Shown: piece by piece, positions 14,818-27,418 of the stretch
Position numbering within the stretch: position 1 is the first letter of the stretch
How the letters are laid out: the number at the start of each line of letters is the position of its first letter
Origin: Udeniomyces pyricola
Lineage: Eukaryota; Basidiomycota; Tremellomycetes; Cystofilobasidiales; Mrakiaceae
DNA: 64,000 nt
Assembly: GCA_039545295.1 (NCBI GenBank)
Contig: BCIK01000021.1
Span: forward strand, 310,001-374,000
Reading direction: 5' to 3'
The notes under the pieces: model-generated
The model's input: only the letters and a program-made list of their open reading frames with translations
The model's database searches: none
What the model was told of the DNA's origin: nothing
Position numbers and translations under genes: made by a program

Positions 14818-16077
14818 AGAAAGAAGAAAAGATACCCTTGACTCCATTGATAATCCTCCTACCTTCTCTCCCTCTCTATCCGTCAGCTATCCATCCTATA
14901 GCCTGCCCTTCCTCAACTTTTTTCAATCAGACTCCAGCCTGTTCTCCCTTTCTTTGTAACAAACCGCGAATGTCCCAAGTCTCAGATCACTCTCATCCTC
15001 TTCGTCCCTCATAAAAACGCTTTCTCTGTTTCTCGCTCTTTTTCCCCTCCGATCATCCATCAGCTCGTGGCCTTTTTCTTTGTCCTTCCTACATCACATC
15101 ACACCACTTTTCTCCTCGTATCCTCTCTCTCTTTGGATCAGACATCCCCTCCGGCTCCCCTTCCCTTTCAACTCGACGTTCTCAATCTCTCCAAATCATG
15201 TCATCCAGCTATACTATCCAAATTCCATATCACATATACATCCGATCCTTTCCTGCCAGGCGCCTCGGCACATAACTTGCTTGTCTTCCCTTCCTCTTAT
15301 CCTCCTAAATCTTCTGATTGGGTGTCATTCCCTATCATGCTTCTTTCTTTCTTTTGTCCTTTCTTGTGTTCTTTTCTTCATCCTTCCTTTTTCTTTTCTT
15401 TTGGTTCTTCATCTTCTCTTCTTCGTCATCATCCCATGCGATTCGATTCGATTCAATCCAACTCGGGCCATGCATTGTGGTGATGGTGCATGCGCGAAAC
15501 GCGTTTCGGCTCCATCGCACATAGCATAACCTTTTTTCTTCTTCTTCTAACTTCTTCTTCAAGAGACTACTTCGAGTTTCCTCGCTTTTTTTTTCCTGAC
15601 GGTAATGACTTGAACTTGACTTGACTTGCAGAAGAAGAAGAAGGGGCCAGACTCGTGCCGTTCCCCAAAATCCAGACCTACTACTGCTAGTACGTACGAT
15701 TCATACTGATCAGTACTAGAGACCGTATTACACCCTCTTTCGATCAGCCTGTTCTCGCCATCGATCAACGGAGGACCAAACGATACCAGCTGAAGGCCAT
15801 TGGAGATTCAAAAGTACAAGTACAAGAAACAAAAAAAAAAGGTCATGCATATGCATCCAAACAAAACGAGAAAAAAAAAAAGAAAGAGAAGAGCGACAGA
15901 AACTGAAACCAAAACCACCGCCACATTCCCTCTTCCCCTCCCGTCGACCGTCCACCGTCATCACACACCTCAAAAAGAAAAAGAAGAAAAAAACAAAGCA
16001 ACGTCGATCCGAGCTATCAATCGATCAAACCGCATTGATGCCTACCAGCCTACCTAACCCCCCTTACTAAACTACCC
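14818..16077. other. Tail-to-tail region between MCM3 and HAS1
   Basis: Pyrimidine-rich on the plus strand up to about 15600 and A-rich after 15790. The open frames of up to 149 codons here follow from biased composition and resemble nothing. It carries the SCB/MCB palindrome described separately. No gene seen. Confidence 0.6.
15493..15508. promoter_or_regulatory. Overlapping SCB and MCB motif in a palindrome
   Basis: CGCGAAA (15493-15499) overlaps ACGCGT (15499-15504) inside a perfect 14-base palindrome, CGAAACGCGTTTCG, at 15495-15508. Both are G1/S control motifs in yeasts. It lies 0.7 kb after MCM3 and 4.4 kb from the HAS1 start, so its target is unclear. Function is a guess from motif identity. 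Confidence 0.3.
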
Positions 16078-19000
16078 TTAATACCTCCCACCTCTTCCTC
16101 CTCTACCCCTCTGAGCTCTACCTCTCGCTCCACCTCTTCCTCCTCCACCCCTTCCTCCCCTCCCTCCACTCTCAGTCCTCATTCGCTTTCCACCCGCGTC
16201 CGTTCCAGGCTCAACGTCCGAATCCTCATCCACCATCGGAGGCTTCCCATCTCGCATCAAAGGCCCATCTGGCTCATCGCCACCGGCTCCATCGGAATGG
16301 TAGTCGGACTCGTCATCGGAAGAGGTTTGACCGGGTTTCCGCTTGGGCGCCGTCTTGAGAGAGGTCCCAATGGAAATGTTGATCTGGTTTTTATTTTGTT
16401 TTGTTTTTGAGGAGAAACGAAGAAGAAAAAGCAAAAGAAAAAAAGGAGGCGAAAGAAAAAATGGGAAGACGAATGCAAGAAAAAAAAAAAAGACGAAAGA
16501 GAAACCCGCATGAGTGTCTTTTCCTCTCACCCAAACGGGAGAAAAAAAAAAGAACACAATGAAAGATGAAAGGAGTTTTTTTTTTGGTGGTCTCTCTTAC
16601 CTTTGGTGGGACGGGGAACCCGAACGCTTTCCCGACTTTCGTCAAGTCTAACGCGTTGACGTCAAAGATCTTCTTGAGTGAGTACGAGGCGTAGGCTTGG
16701 AGGTACGATCGGAAACCGTCCCGGGCGGATTGATGGAGGTAGTAGTTTTTCGCAATCAGTTTCTCGAGCTGGATAGAAGAACGCGACGGAGAGAAGGGAA
16801 AGGGAAGGGAAGGGGGGGGAAGGGGGGGGGGGGAAGTCGGTTAGTTGAGGGTCATTCACAAGAAAGAAAGAAAGACGATATATATATAAAACCAGGAGGG
16901 AAGAAAGGGTTTTTTTTTTATTACGTACTTGACCTTGAACGTTAGCGATCCGATCAACAGGGAAACTATACTCGTTCAACGGCACTTTTGCCACTTTCAA
17001 GAACCTCAAGAATCCCAATTCGGTCGGCAACAAGAAGAGCAAACTCTTGCCGACTTTGCCCGCTCGAGCGGTTCGACCGACGCGATGGATGTAGTCCCTT
17101 GGGTCATCAGGGGGATCGAACTGGATGATCCAATCGACTTTGGGGATGTCGAGTCCTCGGGCGGCGACGTCCGTGCAGAGCAACGTGCCCGTTGGAGCAT
17201 TGCAGAACTCAAAGAAGGTCGTGGTTCGTTTTTGTTGTTTTTGTTTGCCCTGTGGAAAGGAAAGAAAAAGGTAATCAAGAAGAAGAAAAAAAAAAGGAGA
17301 AGATCGGTTTCAGAATCCAGACACACGTGATACCCAAAAAAAAGAAAGAGGAAAGAAGAAGAAAGAGCGAGCCACTGACGTGAAGGTGCAAAACGGGCAC
17401 GTCGATATAATTCAACAACTCCCCATGGTAATCCACACTCTTACAGCTCGAAAAGAACACAATGATCTTCTTCCCCCGGTTCTTCTTCAAAAACGTAAAG
17501 AGCAAGAGGAACCTTCGGTCGGATTCGCAGACGACGTAACCTTGTTCGAGCGTAGTGACGGTCGAGGAGGATTCGGTCGAGTGAACGTTGATGTAGAGCG
17601 GACCGGGTCGAAGCGAGATCCGCGCGAGGTCGGTGACTTTGGTCGTTTGGGTCGCGGAGAAGAGCATGGTTTGGCGGTTTTCTAGAAAGCATAAATGGTT
17701 TTTTTTTTTGTTTGTGCGTGAAGAAGCGGGAAAAGAAGGGGAGAGGAGAGGGGTTGAAAAAGGAGATAGGCAAGCGGATAAAACAGGTGTGCGTAATTAG
17801 CATCGACCAACTCATCTGAAACAAACCCCTTTTCATCCTCCCTCCCATCTTTCCCTCGAAAGAACACAAAAAGAAAAACCTCCCCCTCCCCCTCCCCACT
17901 CCCCTCCCTGCCTCCTCAAGACGAATCGAGAAAAACACACTAACCATTCGGCAAGAGCGCAATGATCTGCTTCATCTCCTCCTCGAACCCAATCTCCAAG
18001 ATTCGATCGGCCTCGTCAATGACGAGCGCCTTCAAGTTCTTGAAGACAAATCCTTTCGTGTTCTGTCCCAACGTCACATAAAGAAAGAAGGCATGTCAGC
18101 ATGAGGGTTTCCTTTGATTTTAAACGTCTGTTTTGAATCTGGATATGTGGATGTGTGCGTGAAGGGGGAAGGGTTAGGAAGGAAGGCATATAGATGTGGA
18201 CACCCTCTCTCTCTCTCTTTCTGCCTCTCCCTAATCACCTCTCCACATCAAAAGATGAACAGAGACACAAGGCTGGGTAAGACGAGACGCGCTCATCCAT
18301 CTCTCCTCCTCCCTTCTTCCCAACCCTAAACCATCCATAAAAAACCCCTCGAGATCATTGCGTTCGTTCAGACTCCACGAGAGGAATGGGCCCAAGGGTG
18401 TGTGCAACATGACGAAAACCATCTGTTTGATGAACCCTCCCTCTCTCTGCCCCCCCCCCTCGATTCCCTCGGGTTCCCTTGGTTTTACTTCCCGCAAGAT
18501 CCCGAAACGGGACTGTGTCCAGAGTTCTTTGTCCTTGCTTAGAGCCCTGGCGCATTGGATTTCGAAGGTTTCCCAGTCGTTCTTCCACGACAAAAAAAAA
18601 ACAGAAAAGAAAAAGCGTGCCTTCCTTTCCAAGAAAGATCTTGCCAACCCTCTTCCTTTCTCTCCCAACCCAAAAAAAAAAAGAAAACAGACGAAACAAA
18701 AGGACAACGACAAGAGAGAAGAAAAGGAAAGAAAGAAAGTATGGAAAACAAGAAAACCTCACCTGCAAATGATCCAGTAACCTTCCCGGCGTGGCCACGA
18801 TCAAATTCACGCCCTTCACCAACCGATCCGCCTCGGCTTTCCTATTGGCGCCCCCCATGACGATACCAAAGGTCTGGGAATGGTGTTCCATGAGTTCTTT
18901 GACGACGCCAAAGATTTGGAGCGCGAGTTCTCGGGTGGGCGCGATGATGACGACGCCGGTACCTAGTTGGGTATGGGAAAGGAAAGGAGGGGAGAAGGGA

Positions 19001-19910
19001 AAAAGAGGGAGTTAGTTGGGGGAAACGAAAAGAGGGATCCAGTACGAGACATGTCCAGATGGAGAGAAAACAAAAAAAAGCACAACAACGTAAAAGGTAA
19101 GAAAGCTGAGCCAAACAAAAAAAGGAAGGAAGAAGAAGAAGAAAAACCCCTCCTAGCAACGCCAAAAGAAGGATAATGAAGGGGATAGAATTTACCGTTC
19201 CTCGGCTTGAACCTCAAACTAGCGAGCATCTCCACGCTCGGGACCAAAAATGCCAAGGTCTTTCCGGACCCAGTCCTGGCGGCACCCAAGACGTCTCTGC
19301 CTTCGAGCAAGGGAGGGATGGTTCGGGCTTGGACGGCGGTCATGTTGGTGAAGCCCATGGTGGCGAGAGCGGTGTTGGTCGGGCCGGAGAGGGAGAGGGA
19401 AGCGAAAGAGGTATCGGTCGGAGCATCAGAAGTGGTAGTGGCACCAGTGGTAGAACCAAGGGCGAGAGGACCGGTCGAAGAAGAAGGAAGAGGGGCAAGA
19501 GGGGTGGTCGAAGGGGAGGTGGTAGCAGCAGCAGCAGTAGCGTGGTTGGCTTTGGAAGCAGCCGTGGCGGCGGCCATCATGGCAGACTCGATGTCTTGCT
19601 CATCGTCATCATCGTCATCTCCATCATCGTCGTCGTTGTCATCTTGGTTGCCCTCGTCGGTGTTGGGAGCGACAAGCTTTTTGGAGGATGTGGATGAAGA
19701 GGATGCTTTAGGGCCAGCAGCAGTGGCAGACGAGGACGAAGTCGACGCGGTCGAGGCGGCGGATCTGGCGACGGGACGCTTGCGTTTGCGCTTGGACTTT
19801 TCGGCGTTGGCGTTATCGAGCTGGTCGGTCGAGCCAGCCGTCTTGGGAGAGGGTTTGGGCTTGAGTTTAGGGGAGCGGTTGGCTTTGGGGGAGGCGACGG
19901 TGGGCGCCAT
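16078..19910 (-). CDS. HAS1: DEAD-box RNA helicase HAS1 (DDX18)
   Basis: Nucleolar ATP-dependent helicase for 40S and 60S ribosome assembly. Seven exons: 19910-19196, 18962-18763, 18062-17945, 17681-17380, 17249-16929, 16768-16601 and 16383-16078; 709 residues. A disordered N-terminus has a Lys-rich patch and an Asp-rich tract. Then come the Q motif at [10 protein letters not shown] (from 185), Walker A ARTGSGKT (211-218), [31 protein letters not shown] (321-324), SAT in LFSATQT, and the C-lobe VAARGLDIP and [10 protein letters not shown]. The block [20 protein letters not shown] and [11 protein letters not shown] is diagnostic of HAS1/DDX18. The C-terminus is an RGG tail ending RGGRGGRY. An in-frame ATG at 20075 exists, but 19910 begins the compositionally normal protein. 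Confidence 0.95.
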
Positions 19911-20399
19911 GGCGTTTGGAGAAGGGAAAGAAGGAAGGCAAGGATGGAAAGGAGGGGCGACGGTTCGAAAGGGAGTTGGTCGAAATATTTGGCGCTCGCT
20001 TTGGCACAGGATCGATCCGATCGACGCAGGGAAGGGAGAGAGCGAGTGCGACGTTGTCGATGCAAGTCGATGCAACTTGGGATTTTATTTTATTTTATTT
20101 TTGTTTATGTATTTAATCATTGATTATGGATTAATGTGCTTCTATTTGATGATTTCCAACGTTGACCCTTATTTCACTCTGCTGGTCTGATGACTAAATT
20201 ACCGGACAGTCGTCATATTCGTCCATGGAAGAGCTGTGCGAGGCTGTGTTGATGGAATATGTCCCCCCTCTCGGTGGATATGGTGAGTGCAAACAAGTGA
20301 GAGTGAGTGGGAGATGATGAACGCGCAATCAACATTCGCCTTGAAACCACCTAAACGCCCTCGCCCATCACTCTCCCATAACCCATTCACTCCCTCGCC
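19911..20399. promoter_or_regulatory. Divergent promoter of HAS1 and ERD2
   Basis: A 489-base gap between two starts facing apart. It holds a TTTTA pentamer repeat at 20082-20102. I see no clear TATA box for either gene. Confidence 0.5.
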
Positions 20400-23027
20400 A
20401 TGAATCTCTTTCGTCTCATCGGTACAGTTGACCTGTTTCCTGTTGTCTCCCTCGCCATTCAATCATTTCTCTTTTCTTTTGTTTCTTCTCCTTCTTTTCA
20501 TTCCCCCAGTCATCACCATCACTCACTGCTGCTGCTCTTTCTCTCTCTCTCTCTCTCTCTCCCTCTTCACGCATCCCATCCATCATCCATCCTCAACCCC
20601 CGGGTCCAAACAGGCGATCTGTCCCATCTGGCATCCATCTTTATCCTCATTCACAAAATCTTTACCACCCGATCATGCAGAGGTCAGTCAGCATGCCATA
20701 CATTATTGTCTTCAACAACAGCAGCAGCAACAACCACAACATTTTCATTCTCACCATCACCCTCATCTTCCTCATGCTCATTCTCTTACACACAAACATA
20801 CAACTTCTCAATCTACTCCATCTCCCACACACACACATACACACGTATACACACCTTTCTCTCTTTGTGCGCCCGCCTTCTCCCCCCTCCCTCCTCCTCA
20901 CCCCTCCCAACCTCCTTCCCACTTGTCTTCCAAACACCCTCCAGGTATCTCCTTCAAGACCCAACTCCTCTACGTCATCGTCTTTCTCACGCGCTACACC
21001 GACCTCCTCACGGGCCCTTATGTCTCGCTCTACAACACCGTCATGAAGCTCTTCTTCATCGCGAGTTCCGTCTTTATCCTCTACCTCATGAAGGGCAAGT
21101 TTAGGTGCGTTTCATCTTGTGTCTTTGTTTCCCTCTTGGTCGACTCTCTCGTCAGCATACACAGATTCATTAGAGGGAGAGGAAGAGGGAGAGAGCATGC
21201 GTGTTGGGGGGGGGGGGGAGAGAGAGAACAAGGGCTGCGCAGCGCAAGGCACAGTAACGGCCTACGGAACGGAATACCAACGGGTCCAGGCAAACGAGAG
21301 AGAGAAAGAGAGAAGAAATATGGGCAACGGTCGCATGATGCTTCTCATGCTTGCTGCCCAAGTCACACGCGAACAAGTCCCTTTATATCCGACATCTTCG
21401 AGGTGTCCGTCTCCATCCTCGTTCACGAGGCCAACGGCAATCATCAATCACTCCCGTTTCCTCCCACCCCCGAGGTTCAGTGAACAGCTTGAGGCCAGAC
21501 GTCTCACATTGGTGGGGTCAGCCAGACTACGGTCCATCGAATCCTGATGACTAACTCTACTGTCGTTCCCCTTTTGACTTTCCTCTCACCCTCGACGCGT
21601 CAACTCTCCCATTATGTTCCTCTCTTTCCCCCCTCCCCCCTTCCCCTTTACCCTTTCCCATCCAGACCAACCTCTGACCCCGCGATTGACACCTTCAAAC
21701 TCGAATACCTCCTCCTCCCCTGCTTTCTCCTCTCTCTCATCGCAACTTACGCCTGGACACCGACCGAGATCCTCTGGGCGTTCTCCATCTACCTCGAAGC
21801 CGTCGCCATCTTGCCCCAGTTGTTCATGCTCCAGCGAACGGGCGAAGCAGAGACGATCACCACCCATTATTTGGCGGCGTTAGGATTGTATCGAGCGATG
21901 TATATCCCGAATTGGATCTATAGGTCAGTATGGGATGTCGTGTAATGGGGGGGGGGAGGAGGAGGGGAGAGATTGGATTGCACTTGGTTGGAGGGGTCAC
22001 AAGGGAGAGTCACAGGATTCGTGACGAGGGGGAAGGGTTTGAAAACTAAAAGTTTTGCACGTATAGAAAAGAGGACTAAGAGAAGAGAGGAATCCCATAA
22101 TGACCATCTCTCCTTGCTCCTCCCTTGCCCATTCCTTCCTTGCCTCATCCTCCAATACGGAATAATCAACCCAACCAACCAAATCCTCGCTCTGGTTCTC
22201 ATCTCCCCTTCCATCTACATCCTCTCTTGTTTCCTTTTATTTGTATTAGGTACTTTTCCGAAACGCCGCGTTCGATCGACCCGATCGCGGTCGTCGCCGG
22301 CCTCGTTCAAACGGCGCTTTACGTCGATTTCTGTACGTGCCTCTTGCTTTCCCCTCCCCCCTTTATATTCTTCCTTCCTTTGCACTTGGAAAGGTCGCAG
22401 TGGAGGGTACAGGGTAGGATGGAGAGGAAGGAAGATGAGATGGCGTGGGTATAGTTTGGATCCGGAAGGAAACGAACTAAAAACGAGGGAAACGTGGGGA
22501 CGAATCAAGCATCCACTCTTGGAGAAGAAAGAAATCTCTTTCCAACAAATAACGTGGCAGGCAGAGGCTTTTGTACATCGATATAGGAACGAGAACGAAT
22601 GAAGTCGAATTGAACTGACGAAACTAAACCAAATCAAACACATCCATTTCATTCTCTCTCCCCCCCCCCCTCCCCTTGCTTTCCTCTATACCCTTCTCCT
22701 CATCTCCTCCCCCGAAAAAAAAAAACCCTGTAGTCTATATCTACTTGACCAAGTGAGTTTATTCGTCTTCTCTTTCCCTCCAATTTTTGTTTGTCTCATG
22801 GTCCAGGTATCTTGTCGTTGTGATCGGGGTTTTTTTTTTTTTTCCTTCTTCCTCTTCCTAATCTCTTTCCTCTTTCTCGATGCGTCGACTGACTCTCCTC
22901 TTCCCATCTTTCTCTCGCTTCGACTTGGCGTGTCGTCCTTTGACGTACCTCTGTATGGCTTGATTGGTGTTTGGGATAAACAACGCGCAGGGTGTTGCGG
23001 GGTGAGAAATTCGAGCTTCCAGCGTAA
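20400..23027 (+). CDS. ERD2: ER lumen protein-retaining receptor
   Basis: Seven-helix receptor that returns HDEL/KDEL proteins from Golgi to ER. Seven exons: 20400-20421, 20614-20682, 20945-21104, 21666-21923, 22250-22332, 22734-22752 and 22991-23027; 215 residues, the normal family length. Recognisable segments run [71 protein letters not shown], and a C-terminus [15 protein letters not shown], matching the KDEL receptor end. Exon 6 is a 19-base microexon with phase-correct borders. Introns are longer than the exons (3 and 5 are 561 and 401 bases) and very pyrimidine-rich, with C and G runs. Confidence 0.96.
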
Positions 23028-23599
23028 AGCAACCCCTCCTCTCCCTTTTGACCTTCACATGAAAGGGAATGAATACAGCTGGAAAAGGGAGAGGTGAATT
23101 GTGTCAAGTCGATCGAAAAGATGGTTTGGGTCTAAATCCGTCTTTGAGAGGCCGTCGAGCATGAAGAAGAAGGAGAAGGAACGGAATTACAGGCGAAATG
23201 CAGGGTGTGAATGGATGAGGGTTTGATGGATCGTAATTATCGACGTGATGATGGTTGTGTTTACTATGAAGTCCTGGTGTAATGTTGTACATGAGTATAT
23301 CCACTGGCGATGGCGACTTGAGAAGCCAGGTTGAGGATGGAGCTAAGTATCTGGATAGATCGTATAGTACATATTATAGTATATATATATATATATATAA
23401 AGGATGTGTGGATGACTATCCGCAGCGCCAGTTTTGTTTGGCGCGCGCGGCGATCCTGATTAGAATTTGATAACGTCACACACTCATCATCAGATCCACA
23501 CGCCAAAGGGTTGGTTGATTCTTCCCAGTCGCCCCTTCCTCGTCCTCGTCCTCGTCCTCTCATCCTTCCTCGTCCTGTCCCTATCCTCGCTTCACCGCC
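23028..23599. other. Intergenic between ERD2 and the PQ-loop gene
   Basis: Tandem genes. The stretch contains a TA microsatellite (23377-23399). No gene seen. Confidence 0.6.
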
Positions 23600-26203
23600 A
23601 TGTTAAGTCCACACCACCACCAACTAGGCCATTCAGAGCTCTCTTCCGTCTTTGGATGGGTCTCTATCGCGTGTTGGTCCGTCCACTATCCCTCTACATC
23701 CCTTGCTTTCCTATCCTTCTCCAAACCAGGGGCACGAGTCATATTCTTTCCCTCCTTTGTATACTACCCAGCCATTCACGTATAGTTCCTGATCTGATAT
23801 CTCATTTCGCTTGATGTTGCTTCTTTGAAACCTTTTGGGAACCTCATCCCGTAACCATCATACTCATCCTCCACCCATTCCCACGTCCCATACACACATA
23901 TCCACACGCATGCATCCGCATCCAGGGTCGTCGTTTACTCCCCTCAGATTTGGGAGAATTACGTCGCGCAATCGGGTGAAGGTCTCTCTTTAGCGTTTAT
24001 GTACGTCGACCCTTGTTCATCGTCGATATAGATACATACGTCCAAGGTCTTGGTAGTTGATAACCCAACCCAACCGAGTCCGAGGTCATCATCCTCCCAC
24101 TTCAACTCAGCCTAACGCTTTCCCCCCCTTCTCCCTTCTCCTTCCCTTTCGTGCCCCCCCCCCCCATTCCTTTTGGCTTGTTCGTCCACGTCCAGCATTC
24201 TCTGGCTCATCGGTGACCTCACGAACCTCGGTGGAGGTCTCATTGCCGGTCTCCTCCCAACCATGAACATCCTCGCTCTATACTACACCATCTGCGACAT
24301 CATCTTACTCGTCCAAGTCTGGTATTACCGACGGGAACGCGCGTCGGCTCTCGCGACGTTGGAATCGAGTTTACAAGCGGGCGGAGGAGCAGGGGAGAGG
24401 GAGCCGCTGCTGGCTGGACAAGAGGATGGAAGGGGACAAGTTGGGAAAGGGGAAGGAGAAGAGGAGGAGAAGTCGTGGTGGAGGAAATCGGCGGTATTGT
24501 TGATGGCGTTGACGTTGGTGATGGGGACGGGTGTCGTCGCTTGGGTGAGCTTTTTTTTTTCTTCTTTCTCTTTTCCTTCTTTTTCTTCTTCTTTGGACTA
24601 TGGAACAGGATTTGAACGTGGAAGGAAGGGAAAAGGACGAGTATGATTGAAACAACTGTGGTCCTGTTTACATGAAGAAACGAAGGAAAAAAGAAGGAAA
24701 AAAAACCAACAGCACGAGTATATGCTGATAAATCCCATGTTCTTCCTTTCTCCTTCTTAACACTCCCATTCCACGCTTCTGACTTTCCCTTTTTTTTCTC
24801 TTCCTCGGTCTGGTCACATGACGTTTTTTTCTTTTGTCGTGTCGGTCTCATGGTTGAACTACAGCAAATCAACGAACATTCTCTACCACAGACCCCGCCG
24901 GGTTCACCCGGGACGGAACCCAGCAACACCGATGTGATTGAATGGAAATCTCAAGCGCTCGGTTGGATCAGGTCCGGTCATCTCTCTTTCTCTTGTTCTT
25001 CTTCTTCGAGCAAACCCTTGTGGCATGCCATCCGATCCAAACCGCTGACATGTCACAATTCCACAACCTCCTCCCTACTTCTCTGGTCTTTCTATTGCCC
25101 AATCTCGATGAACCACCCCCAAACCCTTCCCCTTTTTACACTCATCCCTACCCCGCTCTACCCAACTTCCCCCCCCCCCCCCGCTGCCTCTCAATATCCA
25201 CTCTTCTAAATCCCCTTATAGCGCAGTGACGTATATCGCTTCGCGTGTCCCTCAAATCATCAAGAACCAAAGTACTCGATGCGAAGGGCTGTCGCTCGTC
25301 ATGTTCTTCTTCTCTATCAGTGGCAACGTTACATGTAAGAAATCAGAGCGATAAAGGACGGAAGAGATGGGGGGGGGAAGGAGGGTGTTGTTTGTGTGAT
25401 GAGGAGGATATTGGTTGTGTGATGCAGGGGAGAGGATGATGGAAGGGTAGATCTGGTTCGGCCCGGGGAAAGAAACGAAACACCAAACAAACCAACAAAC
25501 AGAAGAAGCCTTCAGAATGTTGATGGCTCATTGTCCTATCTTCCGTCCCCTTTTGATTCCCTTGCCTTCCTATTCCTTCCCCCGTCATCTCCCTTGTAAT
25601 TCTTTGCGTCCCCCCCCCCATAGACATCACGTCGATCCTCGTCAAGAGCACGGCCGAACGATACCTCGTCGCGAACCTTCCGTGGCTCGCAGGGAGCGGT
25701 CTCACCATCTTTCTCGATATCATCGGTGAGTTTTTTTTTTTTTTTTTTTTTTNTTNTTNTTNTTNTTNTTTTTTTNTTTTGGTTCCTCTCTCAAGGAACC
25801 TGGATTTTCTGAAATCCAGGTTTCGATGGATTCGAGTTCAGAAGTTATGCCTATATATATATATATATGTGTATATGGAAGTGTTTGCTATCTTCCTTCA
25901 ATACTAACACTTCTCTCCTCTCTATATACTTCTGTCTCATCACGTCTATACCTCCGTCTCTCTCGTGATGACGTCCTCTCCAACAGTCCTCGGCCAGTTC
26001 TTCTACTACTCTCGTCATCGACGCACCCTTGGTTCTGAGGTACGTCTTGCTAGGAGCTCTATTCGAAGAAAGACCCCCCCCCCCCAAAAAAAAGGACAAA
26101 TACTGATTTTCGTTCCCGGCCTGTTTCTACCCACGTGTGTATATGTACATCCGTTCGATCTCTCCGCGACATCTCCCGGAAACTTCAGACGATCCCCTCT
26201 TGA
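23600..26203 (+). CDS. PQ-loop transporter, Ypq1/Rtc2 type
   Basis: Eight exons: 23600-23676, 23926-24000, 24196-24544, 24865-24971, 25222-25334, 25624-25725, 25987-26039 and 26189-26203; 296 residues, all phases consistent. Two PQ motifs are seen: VVYSPQIWENY in the first repeat and SRVPQIIKNQ in the second, each within a three-helix bundle, as in the vacuolar/lysosomal basic amino acid exporters Ypq1-3 and PQLC2. WLIGDLTNLGGGLIAG and ISGNVTYITSILVK are typical of that branch. An acidic loop (GEGEEEEKS) joins the repeats. The last exon adds only TIPS and stop, so the C-terminus is the least certain part. Intron 6 contains Ns and a pair of hairpins. Substrate is inferred from family. Confidence 0.88.
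25753..25822 (+). other. Ambiguous T tract followed by two overlapping hairpins
   Basis: Inside intron 6 of the PQ-loop gene. A T run carries Ns in an NTT pattern. It is followed by GGTTCC (25781-25786) pairing with GGAACC (25795-25800), and a perfect 11-base stem from AACCTGGATTT (25797-25807) to 25812-25822 around a TCTG loop. The two stems share AACC, so only one can form fully. Confidence 0.8.
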
Positions 26204-27418
26204 AGACTCCCGTCGTCTCAACCAGAATAGGTACATACTCAGGACAACAGGGCAAGAAGAACAAAATCCTACATAGATCTACTCCTTTCTCTTGCTACCT
26301 TCCTGCCATACGATCGCCTCCCTTCCCGCCCATATATATCTCGCCCAAAGGCTTTTCTTTCTTTCTTTTCCTGCACTTCCATCGTATCCCATTTACTTTG
26401 AAACCCCCTCCCCTTATATTCTTTCTTCTAGGTATCAGATCCGCAGAACCAACGTCCCTTCTTCTCCGTTAACGTCATTTCATGTATGCTCTATGATCCT
26501 TCTGTAGATCTTTTTTTTTTCTTTTTCTATTGACATGATTCGTCTGATGAAGGCTTTGGTCAGGACAGACGCACGCCTCTACGGCTTATATATATATATA
26601 TATGAGGAGAATGATATCCGATGGCATCGACAACTCCGATGGACATACACCAGGCCATTATTTTAGTCGTAGTCACAGCTAGCCATAAAGATCAGTAGCC
26701 AAGAAGAGAGCTTTGAAAAAAAAAAAGAAAAAAAAAAAAAATCACGTTAAGCGGGCTTTATCTTGTAACTCCATGACGACTATAATCACGTGCCAAGTTG
26801 TGGCTGTTTTTCTTTTTCTTTTCATCTTTATGTTTCTTTATGAAGCGTTTCGAACATGGTCATGTGAAAACATCGGCCTGCAGTATGACGCAAGTGTGGT
26901 AAACAATCACACACGCGTACGGGTAACTAGGTCATGTTGACGATGTACGTACTAATACAACACATCTCATCATGTATATCAACAGTGATGGTGATGTCAT
27001 CGTCTTGCTCTGCACTGCTTTGCAGTTTGATCTGCAGAATGATGGATGGTTATCGATTATCGATCATCATTCGTTTTTATCATGCCGAGCGACTTGGTTG
27101 TCGTGCCGAAACGGCCCTCGGAACCGGCAAGGATCATTGGAAAGACGCGAGATGGATGAAAGGGCCAAAGCCAAGAAACCAAAAAAACCATTGACGACTC
27201 GGCCAAGCAATTCGAAAGGTAACTTGACATCTCGCCGGGAACCGGCCGGCCGACTTGAGTACTGCAGATAGGCGAGGCAGATCACCTCTGATGATCATTT
27301 CTCTCTCCAACACTATAAAAGGTAAGCTGATGCGACATGGATCTTTGATCTTCCTCAAACCTCTACCCCACCTAAAATTCATCCCGACTTCTATCCTTTG
27401 ACATCAAAACGTGTTGTC
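26204..27418. other. Intergenic before the vWA gene
   Basis: Contains the 3' flank of the PQ-loop gene, a TA microsatellite (26588-26602), A-rich runs (26716-26741) and the TATA box of the next gene. Open frames up to 111 codons show no family features. Confidence 0.55.
27314..27320 (+). promoter_or_regulatory. TATA box of the vWA gene
   Basis: TATAAAA, 105 bases before the ATG at 27419, a usual fungal distance when the leader is short. Confidence 0.6.

Noticed and set aside
19207..20190. 327-codon plus-strand frame opposite HAS1
   Set aside because: Antisense shadow of the Ala/Ser/Thr-rich HAS1 exon 1.
20428..21483. 351-codon plus-strand frame in the ERD2 locus
   Set aside because: It is the pyrimidine-rich ERD2 introns read through; correct splicing gives an exact KDEL receptor.
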